From Clostridia bacterium (GTDB lineage Bacteria; Bacillota; Clostridia; Christensenellales; UBA1242): a stretch of DNA of 64,000 nucleotides. Under the pieces are notes generated by a model that did no database searches, was not told where the DNA came from, and saw nothing but the letters and a program-made list of their open reading frames with translations. Positions 24,082 to 31,238 of this stretch are shown piece by piece; position 1 is the stretch's first letter; every line of letters begins with the position of its first letter. Location: positions 1 to 64,000 of the forward strand of contig JAFXZE010000005.1 in the NCBI GenBank assembly GCA_017541375.1, in the 5' to 3' direction. The translations under genes and the position numbers were made by a program.

Positions 24082-24612
24082 TTAAATCTTAGATACTTGA
24101 GAATAATCAAGCTCTAACGGAGTCTCTCTCCCAAACATATCTACCACAACCTCGCATCGCTGTGCTTCGTTATCAACTTTGGTTACCTTACACTCTGTAT
24201 TTACCAAAGCTCCAGACATAATGCGCACTCTATCCCCGACCTCGAGAGTGAAATCAACAACTACTTTTTCTAGATGCATTTTTCTAATCTCATCCTCAGT
24301 TAGTGGTAAAGGGCGCCCTTTAGGACCAACGAAACCAGTAATTCCACGAGTATGTGTAATTGTATGCCAAATATCATCACCATAGATCATCTTGATAAAG
24401 ATGTAACATGGCATTGATTTACGAGTCACAATACGTCGTTTACCATCGTTTTCTTCAATTACATCCTCTGTTGGTATGACAATCTCAAAAATACGGTCAT
24501 GTAAATTACCGTTTTCAATTACTTGTTCAAGATTTTGTTTCGCCACAGCTTCATATCCTGAAAATGTGTGCAACACATACCAAAGTGGCTCTGTACTCAT
24601 AAATTTTGACAT
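24082..24612 (-). CDS. nusG: Transcription termination/antitermination factor NusG
   Basis: 176 residues. The NGN domain (WYVLHTFSGYEAVAKQNLEQ to GFVGPKGRPLPL) binds RNA polymerase across the clamp. The C-terminal KOW domain (EVGDRVRIMSGAL onward) contacts ribosomal protein S10 or Rho. Normal length. A ribosome binding site (AGGAGG) lies before the ATG, and secE ends ten bases upstream, the universal secE-nusG order. Confidence 0.96.
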   Translation of the reverse strand: MSKFMSTEPLWYVLHTFSGYEAVAKQNLEQVIENGNLHDRIFEIVIPTEDVIEENDGKRRIVTRKSMPCYIFIKMIYGDDIWHTITHTRGITGFVGPKGRPLPLTEDEIRKMHLEKVVVDFTLEVGDRVRIMSGALVNTECKVTKVDNEAQRCEVVVDMFGRETPLELDYSQVSKI

Positions 24613-24621
24613 ATTATCCTC

Positions 24622-25176
24622 CTAAAAAGGTGGTTGACCTTGCAACAATTTATATATAATATTTAGTGCAAAATCAAAAATCCACAACACAATCCCAAAA
24701 AAGATTACAACTGCTAGTACGACTCCAGTTTTCTTGACTACGTCTTTAAAACTTGGCCAGCTAACTTTCTTTAGTTCACTAATAGTTTCTTTTATACGTT
24801 TTTTCATAGTACGACGCTCTGGGTCAGCTTTTTTCTTGCCAGCCCCCTTTACGTCTTTTTTGGATTCAGCTTTTTTGTCTTCGGCTTTGACTGTTTTCTC
24901 TTCGGTCTTTTTATTCTCTATTACTTTACCGTCAGGTGTAGTAATTTCGCTAGCCTCAACAGTTTCCTTCTCTTTCTTTTTAGCCTCAGCTTCAGCAGCA
25001 AGTCTTGCCTCTTTCTCGCGCTTTGCTGCCTCTCTAGCCTCTTGCTCCTCTTGCTTGCGTTTCTCAGCCTCTGCATTTTGCTGAACTACCATCTTGTTTT
25101 GGCTTATCAAAGCCTTGATATTTTTGGCATTTGAAGTGTTGCCCGCACTTTTCTTTGATTTGGACTTTTTCGCCAT
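24622..25176 (-). CDS. secE: Preprotein translocase subunit SecE with long charged N-terminal extension
   Basis: 184 residues, about three times the usual 60-70 of Gram-positive SecE. The real SecE core is the last 60 residues: KKRIKETISELKKVSWPSFK and the membrane helix VVLAVVIFFGIVLWIFDFAL. It clamps SecY at the translocon. Residues 1-120 are low-complexity K/E/A-rich with heptad character (AEKRKQEEQEAREAAKREKE), probably a cytoplasmic coiled coil. The ATG has AGGAGG and no convincing internal start near the core, so the extension seems genuine. Position between rpmG and nusG is conserved. Confidence 0.92.
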   Translation of the reverse strand: MAKKSKSKKSAGNTSNAKNIKALISQNKMVVQQNAEAEKRKQEEQEAREAAKREKEARLAAEAEAKKKEKETVEASEITTPDGKVIENKKTEEKTVKAEDKKAESKKDVKGAGKKKADPERRTMKKRIKETISELKKVSWPSFKDVVKKTGVVLAVVIFFGIVLWIFDFALNIIYKLLQGQPPF

Positions 25177-25201
25177 AATCGCCTCCTAATCGTAATATAA
25201 A

Positions 25202-25351
25202 CTACTTACTCTCTTTGTGTGTGGTATGTTTTTTACAAAATGGACAATACATACTAAGTTCCATACGATCAGGGTCATTCTTCTTATTCTTCTGTGAAGT
25301 ATGTGTGAATCTCTTGCATTCTGTACATGCAAATTTAATGTTTACGCGCAT
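25202..25351 (-). CDS. rpmG: 50S ribosomal protein L33
   Basis: 49 residues, [20 protein letters not shown] onward, with two CxxC pairs (CTEC and CPFC) that make it the zinc-binding C+ form. It is a standard small ribosomal protein next to secE in Firmicutes. A GAGAGGAAA box precedes the ATG. Too short for an ordinary ORF cut-off but unmistakable. Confidence 0.93.
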   Translation of the reverse strand: MRVNIKFACTECKRFTHTSQKNKKNDPDRMELSMYCPFCKKHTTHKESK

Positions 25352-25392
25352 TTTAGTTTTCCTCTCGTTTATTATTAAAATTAAAAAATTAC

Positions 25393-25446
25393 ACTACTTT
25401 ACGGCAGTGTGTAAAGTAGTATAACATAGTTTTACAAAAAAAGCAA
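25393..25446 (-). promoter_or_regulatory. Promoter of the rpmG-secE-nusG operon with overlapping palindrome
   Basis: Reading leftward TTGCTT (25441-25446) and TATACT (25418-25423) are 17 bases apart. A perfect 10-bp inverted repeat (25393-25402 with 25411-25420) spans the end of the -10 and the start site, so it could be an operator or, if the start lies further upstream, a 5' hairpin. Confidence 0.5.
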
Positions 25447-25481
25447 GAGAAAATCTCAAAAAACTTACTGAATTTAAGCTT

Positions 25482-25825
25482 TTACTCATCGTAGTTTTGA
25501 GTATAAAGTTCACGATATACTTTACTCGTTTCGAGTAACTGTTTATGAGTCCCCTCAGCCTCTATTTTGTGGTTAGATAGCACAAGTATTTTGTCACAAT
25601 CCTCAACTGTAGTGAGTCTATGCGCCACGATTATCACGGTACACTCATTACTAATGTTGGCTATAGCCTTCTTTATCTTTTGCACCATTCTCCCTTAAAA
25701 TATGGCAGAAACTTCTTGATATGGGTGCGCTTTGTCTTTTCTTTCTTGGGTATAATTTCATCAGGGTACAGTCCAAAACGAGCAAAATGTTTTTCTTCTT
25801 TGGGAGTTCGTGTTCTATTATCCAT
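25482..25825 (-). pseudogene. ABC exporter remnant created by a large internal deletion
   Basis: An intact start (ATG 25825, GAGG upstream) encodes the N-terminus of an MsbA-type exporter (MDNRTRTPKEEKHFARFGLY, later KKFLPYFKGEW) and then stops at TAA after 50 codons. Starting inside that end in another frame is the C-terminus of the same kind of protein (IIVAHRLTTVEDCDKILVLS, the H-loop and after, to the stop at 25482). The whole membrane domain, Walker A, signature and Walker B, roughly 500 codons, are missing and the join is out of frame. The product is non-functional. Confidence 0.8.
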
Positions 25826-25895
25826 AATTTTACCTCAAAACTATTTTTCATCAAGCCTGTAATGACAATTATTATAACATAAAAAAGTATGTATT

Positions 25896-27404
25896 TCAAT
25901 ACTTTTCTATAATCTTTTTATTTTTTATTTCTATGGTGCGAGTTGTTACATTTTCTAAGAATCTCACATCGTGACTAATAATCACTATAGTACCACAAAA
26001 ACCCGATAATACCGACTCTAGATGTGTCTTATTTGCCACATCGAGATGATTGGTTGGCTCGTCAAGAAAAATGACATTTGCATCACTAAGGATAATTTGA
26101 GTAAGTTTTATCTTCATCTTTTCTCCAGAGCTGAGAGCCCCTATTGGAGTGTCAAATCTAGATTTATCTAGCCCCATAGTGGTCAAATTGAGTAAAAAGT
26201 TTGTCCTATACTCTTTATCAAAAGCCATACTCATCTCATTTACTGTCGCATCAAAATCAAGGTCGTACACATCTTGACTCATAAGCACTGGTTTGACACT
26301 TCCTGCCACATCAAGTTTGCCTGTATAGTCTGTTTTACCAAGCATTATATCAACTAATGTAGATTTTCCCACACCATTATCACCAATCAGAGCCACTTTG
26401 TCGCCGCTACGAATGGTAAAATCAGAGTGCTCAAATAAAACCTCATCCCCCCAACTTTTACCCAAGTCTCTAGCTACATAAGCAAATGTAGTCTTGAGAT
26501 CATCTTTGGTAAGTTTGTACCTTATGACATGCTCTTTCTCAGGTTTTGCCACATCCTTATCTAGTTCGTGCTCTAACTGCTTTATCTTTGCTGCTGCGAA
26601 TGTAGAAAGCTTTTTCATAGCAACATCTTGCCTAAAAAAGCCCCAACCGCCGCCCTGTTCTTTTTGTTTCTTGGCATTTGACCTCTGCGCTGCAGACTTC
26701 TCTGAAGCACGTTTGTACATATCAATCTGCGCATTTATCTCTTTGACTCGTTTTTGATGCTTTTCATATTCTCGAGCTATACAAAGTTTTTCATTTTCTT
26801 TTTGTGCCTGATATGCATCATAGTTTCCCTCGTACTCGTGTATATTTCCCTGCTTGATTTCCACGATTTTGCGCATAGTTTTATTAATAAAGTCAATGTC
26901 ATGACTAACTAGCACTATTGTTCCCTTATACTCATTTAGCACCCTAGCAAGACACTCTTTTGCCGACCTATCCAAGTGATTGGTTGGCTCATCAAGAACC
27001 AGTGTATCCGTACTTGCAGCTAATATCGATGCTAGTACAATCTTGGTTCTCTCACCACAACTAAGCGATCTAATACGCTCCTCTGTAAAGACAAAATCTT
27101 GCGTAAAATTTAGTTTACTTAAAATTTGATAAAACTCACTAGCAAAATCAACATCTTTTATATTATCTACCAAATTCCCCAAATCAACCAAGGCATTTTG
27201 TGGTAAATATCCGCAATTATTGGACAACACCACTTGACCGCTATCAGGCTTTATCTTTCCTAAAATAATATTAATAAGTGTAGTCTTCCCTTCTCCATTG
27301 TTACCCACTATACAAACTTTATCACCATCATATATCGAAAGGGAGACATTATCTAACACGGTTTTTGAACCAAACTCTTTAGTTATATTTACAAGCTGTA
27401 TCAT
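25896..27404 (-). CDS. ABC-F subfamily ATPase (ribosome-associated, possible antibiotic-resistance factor)
   Basis: 502 residues with two ABC cassettes and no membrane domain. Cassette 1 has Walker A GNNGEGKTT (about 34-42), signature LSCGERTK and LVLDEPTNHLD. Cassette 2 has GDNGVGKST, LSSGEKMK and IFLDEPTNHLD. The charged helical linker between them (about 205-300) is the part that reaches the ribosomal peptidyl-transferase centre in this family. ABC-F members either tune translation or displace antibiotics. The leader-peptide attenuator upstream strongly resembles that of resistance-type members. The specificity cannot be read from sequence. Confidence 0.88.
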   Translation of the reverse strand: MIQLVNITKEFGSKTVLDNVSLSIYDGDKVCIVGNNGEGKTTLINIILGKIKPDSGQVVLSNNCGYLPQNALVDLGNLVDNIKDVDFASEFYQILSKLNFTQDFVFTEERIRSLSCGERTKIVLASILAASTDTLVLDEPTNHLDRSAKECLARVLNEYKGTIVLVSHDIDFINKTMRKIVEIKQGNIHEYEGNYDAYQAQKENEKLCIAREYEKHQKRVKEINAQIDMYKRASEKSAAQRSNAKKQKEQGGGWGFFRQDVAMKKLSTFAAAKIKQLEHELDKDVAKPEKEHVIRYKLTKDDLKTTFAYVARDLGKSWGDEVLFEHSDFTIRSGDKVALIGDNGVGKSTLVDIMLGKTDYTGKLDVAGSVKPVLMSQDVYDLDFDATVNEMSMAFDKEYRTNFLLNLTTMGLDKSRFDTPIGALSSGEKMKIKLTQIILSDANVIFLDEPTNHLDVANKTHLESVLSGFCGTIVIISHDVRFLENVTTRTIEIKNKKIIEKY

Positions 27405-27436
27405 ATATTCCCTCCTATAAATTTAATATACAATGC

Positions 27437-27600
27437 CGCCCTCCACGAAAAAAACACCTACTAAAAAGGAGTACAGCATAAAAAACAAAATTAACTAAAA
27501 TCGCGCGACAAAAACACAGAAAAAATCTGCTTTTGTTTTGTCAAAAATGCGAAATTAGTTAATTGTGTTCATCTATACTCTCTCCTGTAGGTGTTTTACT
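27437..27600 (-). promoter_or_regulatory. Ribosome-mediated attenuator leader of the ABC-F gene
   Basis: The leader has a short ORF and nested inverted repeats. The outermost pair is AAAACACCTAC (just before the short ORF's binding site) with GTAGGTGTTTT followed by TTTC, an 11-bp long-range terminator. Inside it ATTAACTAA...CGC pairs with GCG...TTAGTTAAT, and GACAAAA...CAGA with TCTG...TTTTGTC. A ribosome stalled on the short ORF would cover the 5' arm of the terminator and permit read-through, the known logic of drug-induced ABC-F and erm-type attenuators. The mechanism is inferred. Confidence 0.65.
27555..27572 (-). CDS. Leader peptide MNTIN of the ABC-F attenuator
   Basis: A five-codon ORF (ATG at 27572, TAA at 27555-27557) lies behind AGGAGAG, spaced seven bases. 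Its stop codon lies inside an inverted-repeat arm. Too short to be a protein; its likely use is ribosome sensing. Confidence 0.55.
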   Translation of the reverse strand: MNTIN

Positions 27601-27606
27601 AGAATA

Positions 27607-27635
27607 ATTATACCTTAATTAAGCAATTTTGTCAA
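27607..27635 (-). promoter_or_regulatory. Consensus sigma-A promoter of the ABC-F gene
   Basis: TTGACA (27630-27635) and TATAAT (27607-27612) on the leftward strand, 17 bases apart, both perfect. The start near 27,600 gives a leader of about 195 bases. A strong promoter with a regulated leader fits control by attenuation. Confidence 0.85.
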
Positions 27636-27692
27636 GTAAATCATAGCAAAATTAGCAAAAAAAATAAATATAAACTTATTTTATTAAACTCT

Positions 27693-28016
27693 TTATGCTA
27701 ACTCATAATAAAAAGTATTTTTGTCTTGATTTAATTTTGCATATTTACTTAACACATCAAAATATGTATCCCTTTCCAAATTGATATCTAGCAGTTTGTT
27801 CATTGACTCGTTGAATACTAGATTTTCAACAAATTTTTCAAAGAAATATGGCATCTCAGTGTCTTCTTCTGATTGCACTTTGGCTAAAGGAAAATCTATG
27901 AATGGATACTTTTTTGCAAATATCAGACTATCTGGTAATGAAGTATATAGATATGTTTCACCATCAAAATCTAATTTGCCTAATTTATAATTTTTGTAAC
28001 AAATCAATATCGCCAT
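27693..28016 (-). CDS. HipS-like protein resembling the HipA N-terminal subdomain
   Basis: 107 residues. The pattern ILICYKNYKLGKLDFDGETY, then YPFIDFPLA, MPYFFEKFVENL and FDVLSKYA follows the N-subdomain-1 of HipA (strand, turn with VGxL, short strands, a P-x-FFxxLL helix, a DxFDLL helix). In HipBST modules this subdomain is a separate protein (HipS) that neutralises the kinase. Here it follows the kinase gene by one base (TAATATG), with AGGGAG inside the kinase's end, so the two are made together. The match is by pattern and needs structure confirmation. Confidence 0.6.
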   Translation of the reverse strand: MAILICYKNYKLGKLDFDGETYLYTSLPDSLIFAKKYPFIDFPLAKVQSEEDTEMPYFFEKFVENLVFNESMNKLLDINLERDTYFDVLSKYAKLNQDKNTFYYELA

Positions 28017-28017
28017 A

Positions 28018-29574
28018 TTATCTCCCTAATATTGTATAATCATCTACACTGGGTCCAACAATTTCTTCATCTTTAGCACATGTTTTTATTGTAGAATTAG
28101 CAAATTTCACATAGTTATTTAGTAATTTGCGTGTACGCCTATAATCTAACTTTTCTCGTAAAGATAACTCATCTTTGCGTTTTTCTTGATCCTCGCACCA
28201 ATTTCTTACATCTTCGTATAAAGAATAATTATCTCTTAAACACCTATAGGCATCAATACTATACTTATAGTGTGTTTCAGCCATTTTTTTACTAAATATC
28301 GCATCATCATCAAACAAGATATTTTTCCAGTATTCATGACTATTAAATGATGGACTCATATCTATTCCTTGAATGTTCTTTTTTAATATGTAACAATCTA
28401 CTTTCCTTTTTTTGTCTGCTAATTCTTTTGTATCAGCCTCGAGTATATCATCTTTTTGTTGCATAATTTCTTTACATTCATCATAGTATTTCCATTTACT
28501 GATATAGGAGGTCTTTTCATCATAAAAACTATCATACGCACCAGCTGCTGCTGCCCCACCGCCTAAGCCATAGTATGCCTTATAATCCCAAAATAATTTT
28601 AATTTTTCCGTATCTGTACTATATTCACCAGCTTGCATATGCCTTTTCATACAAGAATACATTACATTCATAGGAACATACGGCTCAGGATCTATTCTAT
28701 ATTCACACCGCTGAATTCGCCCTTTCACTGTATTTTGTATTCTTGTCGTAATCGCTTGATACTCTTCTGGTGTATAGATATTTTTCAAGCCGTATATAGA
28801 ATCTAATTCTTCCAATAGTTTGGGATAATTTTCGTCAGCAAACATTTCACTAAACTTGTCTTTCATGTCTTTATATTTGCCATTTAGTAATAGTTGCTGC
28901 GGAACATTTATCCCTTTAGTATCATCAGGGGTAATATTAAATGTTCTTACCATTTTGTCTTCTAATAAAAACGCCCTTGCATTATCATACAGTGGAGCGA
29001 GCTCCATTGTCCTTACACCATCATTTTCTTTTATTGAAAAGGCAATGTTATCCGAATGTCTATCCGTTTGACCAGTAAGATAGTCAAAACAAGTTATTTT
29101 GGTTATTTGTTCCTTCACTGCTTCTGCATCAATTTGACAACTATCCTCACCCACACTCGTTTTTGCTACTACCTTATCAACAACATCATCAACAGAGGTT
29201 GTATATGGGAGCTGACTTATTTTATATCCCATATCTCCATAGCTAACATGCTCACCAAAATCAGGAGAAACAATCCCCAAAGTCTTTTCATCATGATCAA
29301 TCGCTAATGCACAATCTATACAATTTATCCCACATTGTTTAGCTAGATATGATATGAGTATTTCGGTAAATATTTCACTCTTAAGTGGATACTTTACAAA
29401 AAGTCTTTGTCCCCCAATTGTCACAAAATGACTTTTGTTTACACCAATGTGAGTAGACGCTTCTGTCGGACTTTGTGATATTACTGCTACTCTAGGCAAT
29501 CCTATTATAGAACTCCATTCGCCTTTTTTATATGTGCTTTCTGCACTTTCTTTTTCCCACTCATAAAAACTCAT
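28018..29574 (-). CDS. HipA/HipT-like serine-threonine kinase without the N-subdomain
   Basis: 518 residues from MSFYEWEKESAEST. The nucleotide lobe has RLFVKYPLKSEIFTEILISY then LAKQCGINCIDCALA. The catalytic loop TGQTDRHSDNIAF (Asp about 171) and MELAPLYDNARAF (Asp about 197) match HipA's TDxHxxN and L.P.YD. About 200 extra C-terminal residues are not recognised. The HipA N-subdomain is absent here but encoded by the next gene. The ATG at 29574 has no ribosome site and coincides with the predicted transcription start. No HTH partner gene is seen. Target unknown. Confidence 0.75.
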   Translation of the reverse strand: MSFYEWEKESAESTYKKGEWSSIIGLPRVAVISQSPTEASTHIGVNKSHFVTIGGQRLFVKYPLKSEIFTEILISYLAKQCGINCIDCALAIDHDEKTLGIVSPDFGEHVSYGDMGYKISQLPYTTSVDDVVDKVVAKTSVGEDSCQIDAEAVKEQITKITCFDYLTGQTDRHSDNIAFSIKENDGVRTMELAPLYDNARAFLLEDKMVRTFNITPDDTKGINVPQQLLLNGKYKDMKDKFSEMFADENYPKLLEELDSIYGLKNIYTPEEYQAITTRIQNTVKGRIQRCEYRIDPEPYVPMNVMYSCMKRHMQAGEYSTDTEKLKLFWDYKAYYGLGGGAAAAGAYDSFYDEKTSYISKWKYYDECKEIMQQKDDILEADTKELADKKRKVDCYILKKNIQGIDMSPSFNSHEYWKNILFDDDAIFSKKMAETHYKYSIDAYRCLRDNYSLYEDVRNWCEDQEKRKDELSLREKLDYRRTRKLLNNYVKFANSTIKTCAKDEEIVGPSVDDYTILGR

Positions 29575-29580
29575 ACGAAA

Positions 29581-29609
29581 AAGATATACCTTTTTCTCAA
29601 AATTGTCAA
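29581..29609 (-). promoter_or_regulatory. Promoter predicted to give a leaderless kinase mRNA
   Basis: TTGACA (29604-29609) and TATCTT (29581-29586) are 17 bases apart leftward. The seventh base after the -10 is the A of the ATG at 29574, and no Shine-Dalgarno sequence precedes it. An overlapping TATATC with a 15-base spacer is an alternative. Confidence 0.5.
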
Positions 29610-29669
29610 GCAATTTATAAATGAAGATATATCTTTTTAATTTATAGTTTTAGCATTATTTAGTAACTA

Positions 29670-31238
29670 CTATTGATGAGTTTTTACGCCCTCTTTCGGT
29701 AATTGATTAGCTCTCCTGATTTCTCGACGCTTGCTTGATGGCAAAAACCAAAGTTTGTCGATAGTTTCCATTTGTTGATTTTGCGCATCAGTTAGGTGAA
29801 TTTTCGTCATTGGTTCTCTCGTTTCACCATACATTGGGTTTTTGAGTTCAAAAAGCTTGGTTGTAGCTAACACATACCATACAGGCCCTAGGGGATATTC
29901 TTCCTTGATTCCATCTGCATTGGTAAATACAACTCTTTGTAATTTGCTCAAAACCAAACTACCTACAATATCAGCTTGATGCTTACATACTGTATAAAAT
30001 GTGTCAAAGTTGAAATTTTTCACTTCAAAAAGTCGAGCAATTTTTTTCTCATACGCCTTCAAAGGATCGTCTTCTTCAATTTGCTCACATTCCTCCTTCT
30101 CTCGCTCACGAATTACCTCTTTTTTGGGATATCGTTTTTTTCGAGTCATATATAGTTGAGTTTGTGAGTGGCTTACAACAGTATTAGTAAGCCATCTACT
30201 ATCAAGTTCAGTTAAAGATTGATATTGTTCGTTATTAAGTAGATGTATCTTTTGTGTCTCGGTTAATTTTGCATTACCATCTTTTAGTAAATAGGATGAA
30301 CGAACCAACTTCATTCTTCTGCCCAATTGATAACAAATTTCCAACTTTTCTCTAGTAGCTAATGTCCTATCATAAAAATCCACCCTACCATCCGATAATC
30401 TTACTACCACAACATCTGGTCCTATATTAAGCTCACCATATTTAGCATGATATAACAGAGCAAATCCATAAAACTCATCAAAATCGAACCCCTTGTTGCG
30501 CCTAATTTTAGTAGTTTTATCCATCATTCCGTTGTTAGCGGACACTACATCTAGCTTTTGATTGGTGATTGGGTCAATTCGCTCTCCAAACTTATTACGT
30601 GGATAAGCCCAATATGGGTCTAGATCAGCTAGCATTTGATACTGTTCGGGAGTAATGGTGCGTTTTTTATTTGCCATTCCCTCCTCCTTAGCTAAATCTA
30701 CATATTTCCAAAAATGTGGTCCTAAAGTATACTCTATGTATTGTCTATCTTGCTCGGATACTTTTCGTTTATCCTCAAAAAAGTAATCTTCATTAGGGCG
30801 CTTTACAGCCACACATTGATGAGCGATAGACAACTCTCCATAAACCTTTTTGTATTCTACACAATAGCGATACATTTTCATAAAGGAAGATTGTCCTTTT
30901 ACTCGCCAATATGCATCCACCTCATCAAGCTTACTAGCCTGCTCTGGCGTGATACTCACCCCATTTAACCTTGAAGAAGGAGAACGACCAGTACCAGTCT
31001 CCAGAGCCTCTCTTACCAAAATCATCTTTGCACCCAAGTCATAGACTTTATGATCCAATTCCTCTGGTGTGGGGCGCTTAAATATAGTTTCCACCCCATC
31101 GACATTGATGATCATACACTTTGCTCCGATATCTAAGTCACCATTAATTTCATAATACATCTTGCAGTACTTATAAAAATCATCAAGGTTATATTTGATA
31201 GTCTTCAGCCTCTCTTCGTTTTTATTAGTTGTCTCCAT
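29670..31238 (-). CDS. Protein of four helicase-associated-like repeats, paralogue 2
   Basis: 522 residues built from about four units of 100 residues. Each starts with a helix like FYKYCKMYYEINGDLDIGAK, then a short hairpin of basic or acidic residues, a helix like KVYDLGAKMILVRE, and closes with Q...L..LD..W. This is the pattern of the helicase-associated domain (Y.xxxG.L.VP ... LG ... R ... L...LxP.W), usually appended to DEAD helicases, but no helicase motor is present. The domain may bind nucleic acid. The start overlaps the end of the upstream paralogue by 14 bases, so both are co-translated. GGAGG precedes it. Confidence 0.6.
   Translation of the reverse strand: METTNKNEERLKTIKYNLDDFYKYCKMYYEINGDLDIGAKCMIINVDGVETIFKRPTPEELDHKVYDLGAKMILVREALETGTGRSPSSRLNGVSITPEQASKLDEVDAYWRVKGQSSFMKMYRYCVEYKKVYGELSIAHQCVAVKRPNEDYFFEDKRKVSEQDRQYIEYTLGPHFWKYVDLAKEEGMANKKRTITPEQYQMLADLDPYWAYPRNKFGERIDPITNQKLDVVSANNGMMDKTTKIRRNKGFDFDEFYGFALLYHAKYGELNIGPDVVVVRLSDGRVDFYDRTLATREKLEICYQLGRRMKLVRSSYLLKDGNAKLTETQKIHLLNNEQYQSLTELDSRWLTNTVVSHSQTQLYMTRKKRYPKKEVIREREKEECEQIEEDDPLKAYEKKIARLFEVKNFNFDTFYTVCKHQADIVGSLVLSKLQRVVFTNADGIKEEYPLGPVWYVLATTKLFELKNPMYGETREPMTKIHLTDAQNQQMETIDKLWFLPSSKRREIRRANQLPKEGVKTHQ

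Noticed and set aside
25651..25899. Leftward 82-codon frame upstream of the exporter remnant
   Set aside because: It is a shadow frame across the true remnant reading frame and the end of the ABC-F gene.
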